Assembly (NCBI GenBank): GCA_003159355.1
Contig: PLPA01000283.1
Coordinates: 43,621 to 83,180 of the forward strand
Source of the DNA: Acidobacteriaceae bacterium
GTDB lineage: Bacteria; Acidobacteriota; Terriglobia; Terriglobales; Acidobacteriaceae
Direction: 5' to 3'
DNA length: 39,560 bases
A model generated the notes under the pieces. That model was not told where the DNA came from and ran no database searches. It saw nothing but the letters and a program-made list of their open reading frames with translations. Of the stretch, positions 1-9,210 are shown piece after piece. How positions within the stretch are numbered: position 1 is the first letter of the stretch; every line of letters starts with the position of its first letter. A program made the translations under genes and the position numbers.

Positions 1-2
1 TT

Positions 3-2735
3 GGACAAAATTATGAAGTCAACGGCATGCGTCCGGAGTCCAATACCTTCCTCGTGGATGGCATGCGTAACATCAACCGCATGGACGGAGGGTACGCATA
101 CCGGCCGCCAGCCGACTCGATGGCTGAATTCCGCATTCTCACCACGACCGCGCCGGCTGAGTTCGGTGGGACCAGCGGTGGCATTACCACCATTGTCACC
201 CGTTCCGGCACGAATCAGGTGCACGGAACGCTGTATGAGTTCCTGCGCAACGACGCGCTTAACGCCAACAACTACTTTGCGCCGCGGAAGGAAGAGCTCA
301 AGCAGAACCAGTACGGCGGCACCATCGGCGGCCCCATGGTGCATAACCACGCCTACTTCTTCGCGTACTACGAAGGTCTTCGCGAAAATCAGGACATCAC
401 GCATGGCGTGGTGGTGCCAACGGTGGCGGAGCGCAGTGGCGACTTCTCAGCCGATGCGCCCATTCTTTTGAATTCCACACGAACGCCCCTGGGCAACAAT
501 CTTTCCGGTCAGGTCAACGCGATCACCGCGAAATACTTCCAGTACTTTCCCATTCCCAACACGCTGGAAAATCCGCACCTGGCCCAAACCACAAACCTGA
601 GCCAGTTAGACAGTGACCAGGGCGGCGCCAAAGCCGACTGGTTGCTGCGGAACGTGGATGTTTTGAGCGCGCGCTACAGCTACTCGACGATGGGACTTCG
701 CAGCCCGTATTCGGAACTCGGCGCCGATGTTCCAGGGTTTCCCGTTGGCTACTACGCCAACACGCACCTTAGCGGATTGACTGAAACTCACACCTTTTCT
801 CCGCATACGGTGCTGACTGCAAATGTCAGCTTCTTCCGGAACCACATCATTCTGGATCAGCGCAAATCCGGCTTCAGCCCTCAGGCATTCGGCTTTGGAT
901 ATTCCTCCACATGGGCCTCGGCCACGGGCGCGCCGCTAATCATGACCCAAGGCTACTCCAATGTGGGCGACCCAGTTATCAACCCGCGCGATAGCACACA
1001 GAACGACTACGCTTACAGCGCCAACCTAGTACACACACAGGGCAAGCACGTCACCAGTTTCGGCTCTCAGTTCCGTCGGACGCAGCTCAACGGCTATCAG
1101 GCAAACTTTGCTTCGGGCACCTTTTCCTTTACGGTTCAGGGCTACACCAACAACTCGTTGGCTAACTTCCTGCTGGGTAAGCCGGATATATTCACCCAAG
1201 CCGGGGGCGACTTCACACGTGACCTGCGCGGCTGGGAGTTGGGCTCCTACGCACAGGATGAGTACCGCATCAGCAAGACGCTTACGCTGAACTACGGCGT
1301 ACGTTACGAGATCACGACGCCGTTCCGAGACATCCACAATCGCATGATGGAGTTTGCGCCGGGCCACCAATCCACCGTTTATCCTAACGCTCCAAACGGC
1401 CTTCTGTTTCCCGGCGACTCCGGTGTACCCGACACGATTGCGCCTGTCTTCAAAGGTGATTGGGCGCCCCGTGTCGGCTTCGCATGGGATCCGTTTCGGA
1501 ATAGCCGCACGGTGATCCGCTCAGCCTACGGCATCTTCTACGACGAACTGCTGAACGGCGTGGGAATGCCCTTCCGCGCCACCAGCAGCGCGCTCCCACA
1601 GACGGTCGTCCGGACTCTTACTGGATACACAAAGATCAACTACGCCAACCCGCTCGGTACCGTAAGCAGTCCATTTACGCCCGGCCAGTTTGCTCTGCCC
1701 GCTTCCACCTTTACCATCGATAGCAATCTGCGGCCTCCCTATGCGCAGGACTGGAACTTTACCATCGACCAAAGCCTTGGTAAGCAGAACCTGTCCGTCG
1801 GATACATTGGGTCCAAAGGAACTCGCTTGCCGCGCCTAGTCGAAGCTAATCCTGCGATCTATCAACCCGGTGCAACCTTCGCTAACTCCCCTCGGCGTCG
1901 GCTCTACTCCGGCTGTACGCTGACGACCGGCACCTGCACGCTGGGCACGGCCGGACTGGTGGAGGGAAATGCGAACTCAACCTTCCACTCGGCACAGGCT
2001 TCACTCACACGGCGCGGCACGCCGGATTTGAATTACACACTGGCCTACACCTTTTCCAAGAATCTGGATTACTCATCAAGCCTTCATATGTCCGGTCCCG
2101 CCCCCTGGATGGTCCTTGGAGAGCTTGACATTGCCCAGAATAACCAGGATCTGAAGGCTGAACACGGACGCTCGCTTTTCGATTCGCGCCATCGTTTTGC
2201 CGGGAGCGTGACCTACGCGATTCCATTTGCGCGCAGCTTCACCGGTCCGTCTCGAATTCTGCTGGATGGCTGGCAATTCAGTGCCTTGTTAGCCGTCAAT
2301 TCCAGCACACCCTTCACTGTTTATGACTCGGCCAATGTTTCGTTGCAGGCTCCGCATCCCGGAGTTTCCGGCATGTTCGGCGATCGGCCCAATGTTGTTG
2401 GAAACCCCAATAAGGGAGCGCCGCACAAGGTGTCGCAATGGGTGTCGCCTTCGGCATTTCAACGGCTCGATCCGGTTGCAGACGCCGGGCAGTTCGGCAA
2501 CGAGGGGCGAAACAGCGTCGATGGCCCTGCCTATGGAAGTCTGGACGCTTCACTCGACAAGAGCTTTGCGATAGGAGAACAGACGAGAGTGCAGTTTCGG
2601 GCGGAAGCCTTCAACGTGACAAACCGTGTCAACCTGATCCCACCCGTATTCGACATGAACTCGCCTGCCTTCGGGCAGATCACGGAGGCGCAGGCCCCGC
2701 GTGTCCTGCAATTCGCCTTGAAGTTTGTGCGGTGA
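3..2735 (+). CDS. TonB-dependent receptor, Oar/CarboxypepD_reg-like outer-membrane protein (5' truncated by window edge)
   Basis: Frame 3 is open from the window start (GQNYEVNGMRPESNTFLVDG...); plug-like EFGGTSGGITTIVTRSGTNQVHGTLYEFLRNDALNANNYF and GGTIGGPMVHNHAYFFAYYEG motifs, ends with typical C-terminal beta-strand ...VLQFALKFVR*. Confidence 0.93.
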   Translation, partial: GQNYEVNGMRPESNTFLVDGMRNINRMDGGYAYRPPADSMAEFRILTTTAPAEFGGTSGGITTIVTRSGTNQVHGTLYEFLRNDALNANNYFAPRKEELKQNQYGGTIGGPMVHNHAYFFAYYEGLRENQDITHGVVVPTVAERSGDFSADAPILLNSTRTPLGNNLSGQVNAITAKYFQYFPIPNTLENPHLAQTTNLSQLDSDQGGAKADWLLRNVDVLSARYSYSTMGLRSPYSELGADVPGFPVGYYANTHLSGLTETHTFSPHTVLTANVSFFRNHIILDQRKSGFSPQAFGFGYSSTWASATGAPLIMTQGYSNVGDPVINPRDSTQNDYAYSANLVHTQGKHVTSFGSQFRRTQLNGYQANFASGTFSFTVQGYTNNSLANFLLGKPDIFTQAGGDFTRDLRGWELGSYAQDEYRISKTLTLNYGVRYEITTPFRDIHNRMMEFAPGHQSTVYPNAPNGLLFPGDSGVPDTIAPVFKGDWAPRVGFAWDPFRNSRTVIRSAYGIFYDELLNGVGMPFRATSSALPQTVVRTLTGYTKINYANPLGTVSSPFTPGQFALPASTFTIDSNLRPPYAQDWNFTIDQSLGKQNLSVGYIGSKGTRLPRLVEANPAIYQPGATFANSPRRRLYSGCTLTTGTCTLGTAGLVEGNANSTFHSAQASLTRRGTPDLNYTLAYTFSKNLDYSSSLHMSGPAPWMVLGELDIAQNNQDLKAEHGRSLFDSRHRFAGSVTYAIPFARSFTGPSRILLDGWQFSALLAVNSSTPFTVYDSANVSLQAPHPGVSGMFGDRPNVVGNPNKGAPHKVSQWVSPSAFQRLDPVADAGQFGNEGRNSVDGPAYGSLDASLDKSFAIGEQTRVQFRAEAFNVTNRVNLIPPVFDMNSPAFGQITEAQAPRVLQFALKFVR

Positions 2736-2761
2736 ACCCGCCTCCGAAGAAAGGAACGACT

Positions 2762-2890
2762 ATGAAAAGCAATACTCGCAGCTATTCGAACGGCAGTACC
2801 GACGCCACCATCGCGCCAATGCAGGTGGCCACCAGTACCTATCACGCCACCAATCACAACCTGGTTTTTACGGCGCGCAATCTGTTCTAG
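2762..2890 (+). CDS. Small 42-aa ORF (MKSNTRSYSNGSTDATIAPMQVATSTYHATNHNLVFTARNLF), unknown function
   Basis: ATG preceded by AAGAAAGGA with 6-nt spacing, 26 nt after the TonB receptor stop, same strand; shorter than the ORF-track threshold. Confidence 0.6.
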   Translation: MKSNTRSYSNGSTDATIAPMQVATSTYHATNHNLVFTARNLF

Positions 2891-2959
2891 TACCGCAAAT
2901 GCCCGGTTTACAGTTTATCGGAAACATTGTGTGTAGTTGCTGCTCATGGGGAATGTTGG

Positions 2960-4345
2960 ATGAGAGTCATTGCAAGAGTGATGACGATTGCCGCTCCGTT
3001 TGCGCTGGTGCTGATTTGCGGTTTTGCACCCGAACCGGCACAAAGCCCAGCGGCGGATATTATCGTTACTGCCGCGCTAGTCTATGATCCGTTGGCGGCC
3101 TTGCGCGGAGAAGAACGCTTTCCCAAGGGCGCGCAATTGCTCGTGATTCACGCGGGCAAAGCGGGTTCCAACCCGGAGCCGCTGGTGACAGGCTTTGCGG
3201 CTACCGCGGACGCCAATGTTTCCTTCGACGCCAAGACCGTACTATTCGCTGGTAAAAAAACCGCGGGCGACCCATGGCAGATATGGGAACTGACGATTGC
3301 AGACCATTCGCTGCGGAAGATTGTCGCGGATGCAAACGGCGCCATTCGCCCGCTCTACCTGCCTGGCGGCCGCCTGGTCTATGCGCACCGCACTTACAAG
3401 GGCTATCGACTTGAAGCAGCGCAATTGGATGGCTCCGCAGTTCAGCCACTCAGTTTCTTGCAAGCCAGCACACTACCTGCGTCAGTGCTGAAGGATGGGC
3501 GCATTCTCTTTGAAGCCGGCTTCCCTTTTGGTTCCGGATCGACGCCGGAACTGTTCCTGGTTTACTCGGATGGAAGCGGAGTCGAATCCTACCGCTGCGA
3601 TCACGGCACGGCGCGCTGGGAAGGAACACAGTTGGCCTCTGGCGATGTGGTGTTCACGCACGGCGCAACATTGGCGAAGTTCACGTCGTCTTTGGCAGCG
3701 GAGGAGCGCATCGTAGCGCCGCGCGCCGAATATGCCGGCGCGATTGCCGAGACAGCCACTGGCGCATGGCTTGTGAGCGTGCGATCCGGCGCTGGAACGC
3801 ACTACACATTGAAGCTGTGGAAACCGGGCGCGGCGGCACTGCAAACATTACTGGCTAAAAGCGGCGAGGATATTGTCGAGCCAGTTCTTGTGGCAGCGCA
3901 TACAACGCCCAAGCGTCACCCCTCCGGGCTGCACGACTGGAGCTACGCCAATCTGCTTGCCCTCGATTCGCGCCTCTCGCGCGATGGCGATCTTCGCGTT
4001 GCACCTGCATCGGTGCGGCTGGAGACACAGGACGCTCAAGGCCGCACTGTCATCACTGGCACAGCTCCGGTTGAGGCGGATGGTTCCTTCTTTGCAAAAG
4101 TGCCCGCCGAACAGCCGATTCGCTTTGTGCTGCTTGATAAAAAGGGCGCAGTGCTGCGGCAGGAGCACGGATGGTTCTGGATTCGCCGCGGAGAACAGCG
4201 CTACTGCGTGGGCTGCCACACGGGGCCGGAACGCTCGCCGGTGAATCGCTTGCCGGCCGCGCTGCTGCGCACCACAACGCCCGCCGATCTTACAGGCGTG
4301 AAGGAGCCACGCGAGTCGCAACACGGAACGCCAGGAGGCAACTGA
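2960..4345 (+). CDS. Exported TolB-like/HzsA-related protein with one CxxCH motif (CVGCH)
   Basis: Signal peptide MRVIARVMTIAAPFALVLICGFA; propeller-like repeats; C-terminal ...ADGSFFAKVPAEQPIRFVLLDKKGAVLRQEHGWFWIRRGEQRYCVGCHTGPERSP, resembling the hydrazine synthase alpha middle domain-related family; start chosen at 2960 rather than 2927. Confidence 0.75.
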   Translation: MRVIARVMTIAAPFALVLICGFAPEPAQSPAADIIVTAALVYDPLAALRGEERFPKGAQLLVIHAGKAGSNPEPLVTGFAATADANVSFDAKTVLFAGKKTAGDPWQIWELTIADHSLRKIVADANGAIRPLYLPGGRLVYAHRTYKGYRLEAAQLDGSAVQPLSFLQASTLPASVLKDGRILFEAGFPFGSGSTPELFLVYSDGSGVESYRCDHGTARWEGTQLASGDVVFTHGATLAKFTSSLAAEERIVAPRAEYAGAIAETATGAWLVSVRSGAGTHYTLKLWKPGAAALQTLLAKSGEDIVEPVLVAAHTTPKRHPSGLHDWSYANLLALDSRLSRDGDLRVAPASVRLETQDAQGRTVITGTAPVEADGSFFAKVPAEQPIRFVLLDKKGAVLRQEHGWFWIRRGEQRYCVGCHTGPERSPVNRLPAALLRTTTPADLTGVKEPRESQHGTPGGN

Positions 4346-4346
4346 G

Positions 4347-6038
4347 ATGAATTTCCGCTTTCTTCTTCTATTTTCCGCCGTCTCCGTTTCTGCTGCGCAT
4401 CTCACTCTTGCTGCACAGCAGTCACCCGCACAGAATCCTCATGGCGCGCAAGCGCCGTCTGCGCCACCGCAGGCCGCGCCGGTGATTCGTTTTGAAGATG
4501 CGAGCGATAAGGCGGGCATTAACTTTACGCACAGTTACGGGTCGCGCCAGATGGCATCGCTGCTCGAAGATACTGGCGCAGGCTGCGTGTGGTTCGACTA
4601 CAACAACTCCGGTCTTGAGTCTCTCTATGTGTTGAACGGACGGCCGCTGGACGATTCGATGCATCCGTTTCCGCTGAAGGTCAAGCCGAATCCTCTGCCG
4701 CACAATCATCTTTATCGCAACAACGGCGACGGCACATTTACCGACGTGACAGAGAGTTCCGGGCTCAATCCCGAGATCTATGGAATGGCCGTGACGGCTG
4801 CCGACTATGACAACGACGGCTTTGTCGATCTGCTGGTGACCGGATACGGCAAAACGATTCTCTACCACAATGACGGCAACGGGCACTTTACCGATGTGAC
4901 CAAGAAGGCCGGCATCAATGTGGACGGTTGGGCCATCAGTTCGACGTGGCTGGATTACGACAAGGATGGCTGCGTCGATCTGTTTGTGGGCCGCTATGTG
5001 AAATTCGATCCAAAGTACCGCGCCTTCTATGCGCCGGACGGCTATCCGGGGCCGCTGGACTACGCTGGCGAGACAAACAAACTTTTTCACAACAACTGCG
5101 ATGGAACCTTCACCGATGTCACCGACAAGTCGGGCATCGGAGCCGATGTGGGCCGCACGATGGGCGTGACCGCGGCGGACTTCGACAACGACGGCTGGGA
5201 CGACATTTACGTTTCCAACGACCGCACGGAGAACTTCCTCTTCCGCAACAAGCATGATGGAACCTTTGAAGAGATTGGCAGCGATACGGGCACGGCTTAT
5301 GGACAAAATGGCGAGTCTACTTCGTCTATGGGACCGGTTTTTGCCGACCTTGAGGGGCGGGGATGGCTGGACCTGTGGGTCACAGATGGGCGCTACAACC
5401 GTTTGCTGCGCAACACGGGCAAGATGAGCTTTGAAGACTTGGGAGCAACGAATGGCGTCTCGCAGGCGAATGCGCAATATGCGAGTTGGGGCACGGGTAT
5501 TTACGACTTCGACAACGATGGGCTGCTCGACATTCTCATCTTCCATGGCGCGCTCATTCAGCAGATTCCGCAAGAGCATACGCTTTTTCGCGGAATAGGC
5601 GACGGTAAGTTCGTGGACGTTTCGCGCGAGGCAGGCCCTGTGCTGAGCGTGCGCACGACGGCGCGAGGCGCATGTTTCGCCGACTACGAAAACAATGGGA
5701 AAGTGGATGCTTTCGTGGTGAATCTGGGATCGAAGGGGACGCTGCTCCACAACGTTTCGGCGAATACAGGCCACTGGATTGCGATCAAGCTGAAGGGAAC
5801 AAAGAGCAACCGCGACGGCATTGGAGCAAAGGTGGAAGTCTTTGCGACAGGCAAGCGCCAAACGGCAGAACGCGTGGCTGGCTCGGGATATCTGTCGCAG
5901 AACGACGAGCGCCTGCACTTCGGTTTGGGCGCTGCGACGACTGTGGACAAACTCATCCTTCACTGGCCGAGCGGACGCGAGCAGACGCTCGAAAACCTGA
6001 CCGTGGACCGTGTGCTTACTGTGGAGGAACCTAAATGA
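4347..6038 (+). CDS. CRTAC1-family protein (FG-GAP/VCBS repeats plus ASPIC/UnbV domain)
   Basis: Repeated DYDNDGFVDLLVTGYG / DYDKDGCVDLFVGRY / DFDNDGWDDIYVSND motifs; C-terminal IKLKGTKSNRDGIGAKVEVFATGKRQTAERVAGSGYLSQNDERLHFGLG (ASPIC/UnbV). Confidence 0.93.
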   Translation: MNFRFLLLFSAVSVSAAHLTLAAQQSPAQNPHGAQAPSAPPQAAPVIRFEDASDKAGINFTHSYGSRQMASLLEDTGAGCVWFDYNNSGLESLYVLNGRPLDDSMHPFPLKVKPNPLPHNHLYRNNGDGTFTDVTESSGLNPEIYGMAVTAADYDNDGFVDLLVTGYGKTILYHNDGNGHFTDVTKKAGINVDGWAISSTWLDYDKDGCVDLFVGRYVKFDPKYRAFYAPDGYPGPLDYAGETNKLFHNNCDGTFTDVTDKSGIGADVGRTMGVTAADFDNDGWDDIYVSNDRTENFLFRNKHDGTFEEIGSDTGTAYGQNGESTSSMGPVFADLEGRGWLDLWVTDGRYNRLLRNTGKMSFEDLGATNGVSQANAQYASWGTGIYDFDNDGLLDILIFHGALIQQIPQEHTLFRGIGDGKFVDVSREAGPVLSVRTTARGACFADYENNGKVDAFVVNLGSKGTLLHNVSANTGHWIAIKLKGTKSNRDGIGAKVEVFATGKRQTAERVAGSGYLSQNDERLHFGLGAATTVDKLILHWPSGREQTLENLTVDRVLTVEEPK

Positions 6039-7963
6039 ACCGGCGAGCGCAACATGGGTTTCACTTTGGAGTTTGCGCGGGATTTGCCGCCGCGAGCGTG
6101 GCGTTGCTTTCGGTCGAACTGTGGACCGGCGGGAATGTTCGCGCAGCCGCGCAGCCAGAGACGAGCGCGACAGAGGATTATTCTTCGCCGCTTGAGGTTT
6201 TGCTTTCGCCGGATGGCGCGCGGCTCTATGTGCTCTGCCAGCAAAGCAACGAGGTACGCGTGTTGAATGCGGCCAGCTTCGCGGTGATCAAAAACATTGC
6301 GATGGGCCGTGTGCCGCGTGGATTTTCGCTTTCTTTCAAGGGCGACAAGTTGTTTGTGACGAACTCCTGGGACGATACGCTCTCGGTGATCGATACAAAA
6401 ACACTTGCCGTGGTGGCCACATGGAGCGTGGGCGCAGAGCCGTCGAGCGTGGTTGAGGACCGTGCAGGCAAACGGCTGTTTGTGGCCAATCGGATCAGTG
6501 GCGACATCGCCGTCCTAGATGCTCAGACCGGCGTGGAAGAGAAGCGCCTGCTGGCTGGGCGCGGCGCGAGCTATCTGGCACTCTCACCCGACGGTAGCCG
6601 CATTTATGTGACTCATGTTTACCCGAAGATCGTCCCGCGTCAGACCGGGTTGGAAAATCGGATGGAGCCGGAGTCGGAGATCACGGTGATCGATGCGGAG
6701 CGCGCAGTTGTGATAGATCGCGTGCCGCTGCACGCGATTGCCGGCGTCTTTCATTTGGCGCTCTCCGCCGATGGACGGCTGGGCGTTGCCGCCGAATACC
6801 ATCCAAAAAATTTGATTCCGCTGGCGCACGTGGAACACGGCGGCACTTTCACCTATTCGCTCGAAGTGTTTGGCGCGGATGTGGGAAAGGCTGCTCCGAT
6901 TGAAGTGCCGCTGGATGAGTTGGAGCGCTATGCCTCGCAGCCTTTCGGCGTGGCCATTGCGCCGGACAAGTCGCGCGTTTACGTTACCTGCGGGGGTTCG
7001 GAGATTGTGACCGTGGTCGATGTGCCGCGCCTGCTTCGCTTCATTCACGCGCACACCGGTCTCTTCGCGCAAGATCTCTCTGCCAGCGCCAATTATGTTG
7101 TGACACGCATTCCCGTGGGACTGAATCCGCGCGGGCTGGCGCTTTCGCGTGACGGACGCAGGCTGTTTGTAGCAAACCGCCTGGATGACACCGTGAGCAT
7201 GATCGACACGCGCACTAATCGCGTTGCCTCCACTATCACGCTGGCTGGACCGAAGACGATCTCTCAACTGCGTCACGGCGAGCAGACATTTTATACTTCG
7301 CGCTATTCGTTTCAAGGCCAGATGGGCTGCGCCAGTTGCCACATCGATTCCACCTTCGACGGCATTCAATGGAACCTGGAACCGGATGGCTTTGGCCGCA
7401 ACACGGTGGACAACAAGATCCTTGAGGACATCAAGGACACGGAGCCGTATAAATGGACCGGAACCAACCCGAACATTCCAACCGAGTGTGGACCGAGGAC
7501 TGAAAAGTTCTTCTGGCGTTCAGAGAACTACGACAATCTCACACTTGCCGATTTAGCTGCCTACGTTCGCAGTCTGGCTCCGCGCCCCAATCGCTGGCGA
7601 CAGGCAAACGGCGAGCTTACGCCAGCGCAGGAGCGCGGCAAAGCGATCTTCGAGCGCGCCGTGGACAAGTTCAAGAAGCCGATTCCCGAATACAATCGCT
7701 GCTCCTATTGCCACAGTGGCCCCAAAGGCACGAGTCAAATAATCTTTAACGTGGGGACGCGCAAACCCAACGACAATACAGGACTGCTGAAGGCTCCCAT
7801 GCTAACCAATATCGCGCTCACCGCCCCTTACCTGCACGATGGGTCGGCGCGTTCGCTGGAAGAGATATGGACGATCTACAACCCGGACGACAAGCACGGT
7901 CGGACCAACGATTTGACCAAGGATGAACTTAACGATCTGATCGAGTACCTCAAGTCTCGATAA
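6035..7963 (+). CDS. YVTN beta-propeller fused to di-heme cytochrome c peroxidase/MauG-like domain
   Basis: YVTN-type repeats (LYVLCQQSNEVRVLNAASFAVIKNI, RLFVANRLDDTVSMIDTRTNRV) followed by two CxxCH motifs (CASCH, CSYCH) and KAPMLTNIALTAPYLHDGSARSLEEIW, typical of the CCP/MauG family; ATGA overlap with upstream gene. Confidence 0.9.
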   Translation: MNRRAQHGFHFGVCAGFAAASVALLSVELWTGGNVRAAAQPETSATEDYSSPLEVLLSPDGARLYVLCQQSNEVRVLNAASFAVIKNIAMGRVPRGFSLSFKGDKLFVTNSWDDTLSVIDTKTLAVVATWSVGAEPSSVVEDRAGKRLFVANRISGDIAVLDAQTGVEEKRLLAGRGASYLALSPDGSRIYVTHVYPKIVPRQTGLENRMEPESEITVIDAERAVVIDRVPLHAIAGVFHLALSADGRLGVAAEYHPKNLIPLAHVEHGGTFTYSLEVFGADVGKAAPIEVPLDELERYASQPFGVAIAPDKSRVYVTCGGSEIVTVVDVPRLLRFIHAHTGLFAQDLSASANYVVTRIPVGLNPRGLALSRDGRRLFVANRLDDTVSMIDTRTNRVASTITLAGPKTISQLRHGEQTFYTSRYSFQGQMGCASCHIDSTFDGIQWNLEPDGFGRNTVDNKILEDIKDTEPYKWTGTNPNIPTECGPRTEKFFWRSENYDNLTLADLAAYVRSLAPRPNRWRQANGELTPAQERGKAIFERAVDKFKKPIPEYNRCSYCHSGPKGTSQIIFNVGTRKPNDNTGLLKAPMLTNIALTAPYLHDGSARSLEEIWTIYNPDDKHGRTNDLTKDELNDLIEYLKSR

Positions 7964-7973
7964 GGGAGATGTG

Positions 7974-9113
7974 ATGAAAAAGCTCTGTATGATTGCAATG
8001 TTGCTAATTGCTGCCATAAATGCATATTCCGCGTCACCAGCGTCCGTGTCTAAGCCGGCAAATGGAGCGCATAAATCTCATGCCGCGCAAGCGGCGTCTG
8101 CCGCACCGCAAGTGCTGCCGCGCTTCCGTTTTGAAAACTTTACCACCGCCAACGGCCTTCCCAACAATCACGTCTTCGCGGTACTTGTCGATGGAGATCG
8201 CATCTGGGCGGGAACGGAGAATGGATTGGCGGTCTACGAGAACCATGTCTGGAAGGTCTACACGACCGCGGATGGGTTGGCTCATCGCGCCGTCATCTCG
8301 CTGGCTCTGGACAAGAACACCGGCGATGTTTGGGCTGGAACCATGGGCGGGCTAAGCCGGATTTCAGGCGGACACATCGACAGCTTCACGCAGTTGAACT
8401 CAGGGCTGAGCAACAACGTCGTCTACAACATTTCAATCGAAGGCGAGAATGTATGGATTGCCACAGCCGCCGGCGGATGCCGGCTCAACCTGCACACCAA
8501 TCAGTGGTCGCTCTACAACGAGCGCAACACGCCCATGTTCGAGATATGGAATTATGCAGTTTCCGCGACGCCTACCAAGGTCTTTTACGGCGTTTGGGGC
8601 AGTGGCATTCTTGAATACGATCAGAAGACCGCGAAGTGGACCAGGTATGACGATCCGGACGGCGAAACCGAAACGGTGGTGATGAAGGATCAGGGGCTGA
8701 TCCACGAGATCGTCACCTCGGTCAGTTATATGGAGAAGGAGAATGTTTTGTGGGCAGCTACGTATTTTGGCGATAGCCATTATGATGGCCGTTACTGGCA
8801 CAACTTTCTCACCAAAGATAGCGGTCTTCCATCGAATTTTACCAATTATGTGAAAGGCGTGGACGGCAAGCGCGCTTGGTTCGGAACCGACAAAGGACTT
8901 GCTTATTATGACGGCGAAAATTGGTTCGTCTATCGCCCTTCACTCACCGATGGCAAGCCGGAGATGACGGTGCGCAATGCAAAGGGCATCGTAACGCCCG
9001 TCGCAGTGACCACCGCTCCGGCGCACAACTATATCCTTGGCATCGATTTTCAGGGCAACGACATTTGGGTTGCAACCGCTGACGGACTGAGCCACGGAAT
9101 TCGTCAGCCGTGA
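7974..9113 (+). CDS. Exported two-component-regulator-type beta-propeller protein (stand-alone, no kinase domain)
   Basis: Repeats such as IWAGTENGLAVYENHVWKVYTTADGLAHRAVISLALDKNTGDVWAGTMGGLSRI; signal peptide; RBS GGGAGA just before the ATG at 7974. Confidence 0.85.
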   Translation: MKKLCMIAMLLIAAINAYSASPASVSKPANGAHKSHAAQAASAAPQVLPRFRFENFTTANGLPNNHVFAVLVDGDRIWAGTENGLAVYENHVWKVYTTADGLAHRAVISLALDKNTGDVWAGTMGGLSRISGGHIDSFTQLNSGLSNNVVYNISIEGENVWIATAAGGCRLNLHTNQWSLYNERNTPMFEIWNYAVSATPTKVFYGVWGSGILEYDQKTAKWTRYDDPDGETETVVMKDQGLIHEIVTSVSYMEKENVLWAATYFGDSHYDGRYWHNFLTKDSGLPSNFTNYVKGVDGKRAWFGTDKGLAYYDGENWFVYRPSLTDGKPEMTVRNAKGIVTPVAVTTAPAHNYILGIDFQGNDIWVATADGLSHGIRQP

Positions 9114-9210
9114 GAAACCGGATCGCCATGACGGCACAAACTCAGATGCGAAATGTCACTGTGATCTTCTGTACGGATAAACAAGCTGGAACCAGCAAGG
9201 AGTTGTTGTG

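Noticed and set aside
2762-2890. PqqA or methanobactin precursor
   Set aside because: Lacks the PqqA E-x3-Y motif and the Cys residues of methanobactin precursors; no corresponding maturation enzymes nearby
4422-5963. 513-aa antisense ORF opposite the CRTAC1 gene
   Set aside because: Shadow ORF from high GC at third codon positions and repeated FG-GAP codons; the product (VVVIVGSRHGHSIDL...) has no sensible domain and the sense strand codes clearly
6584-7369. 261-aa antisense ORF in the YVTN/di-haem gene
   Set aside because: No domain, no RBS, fully contained opposite a convincing CDS
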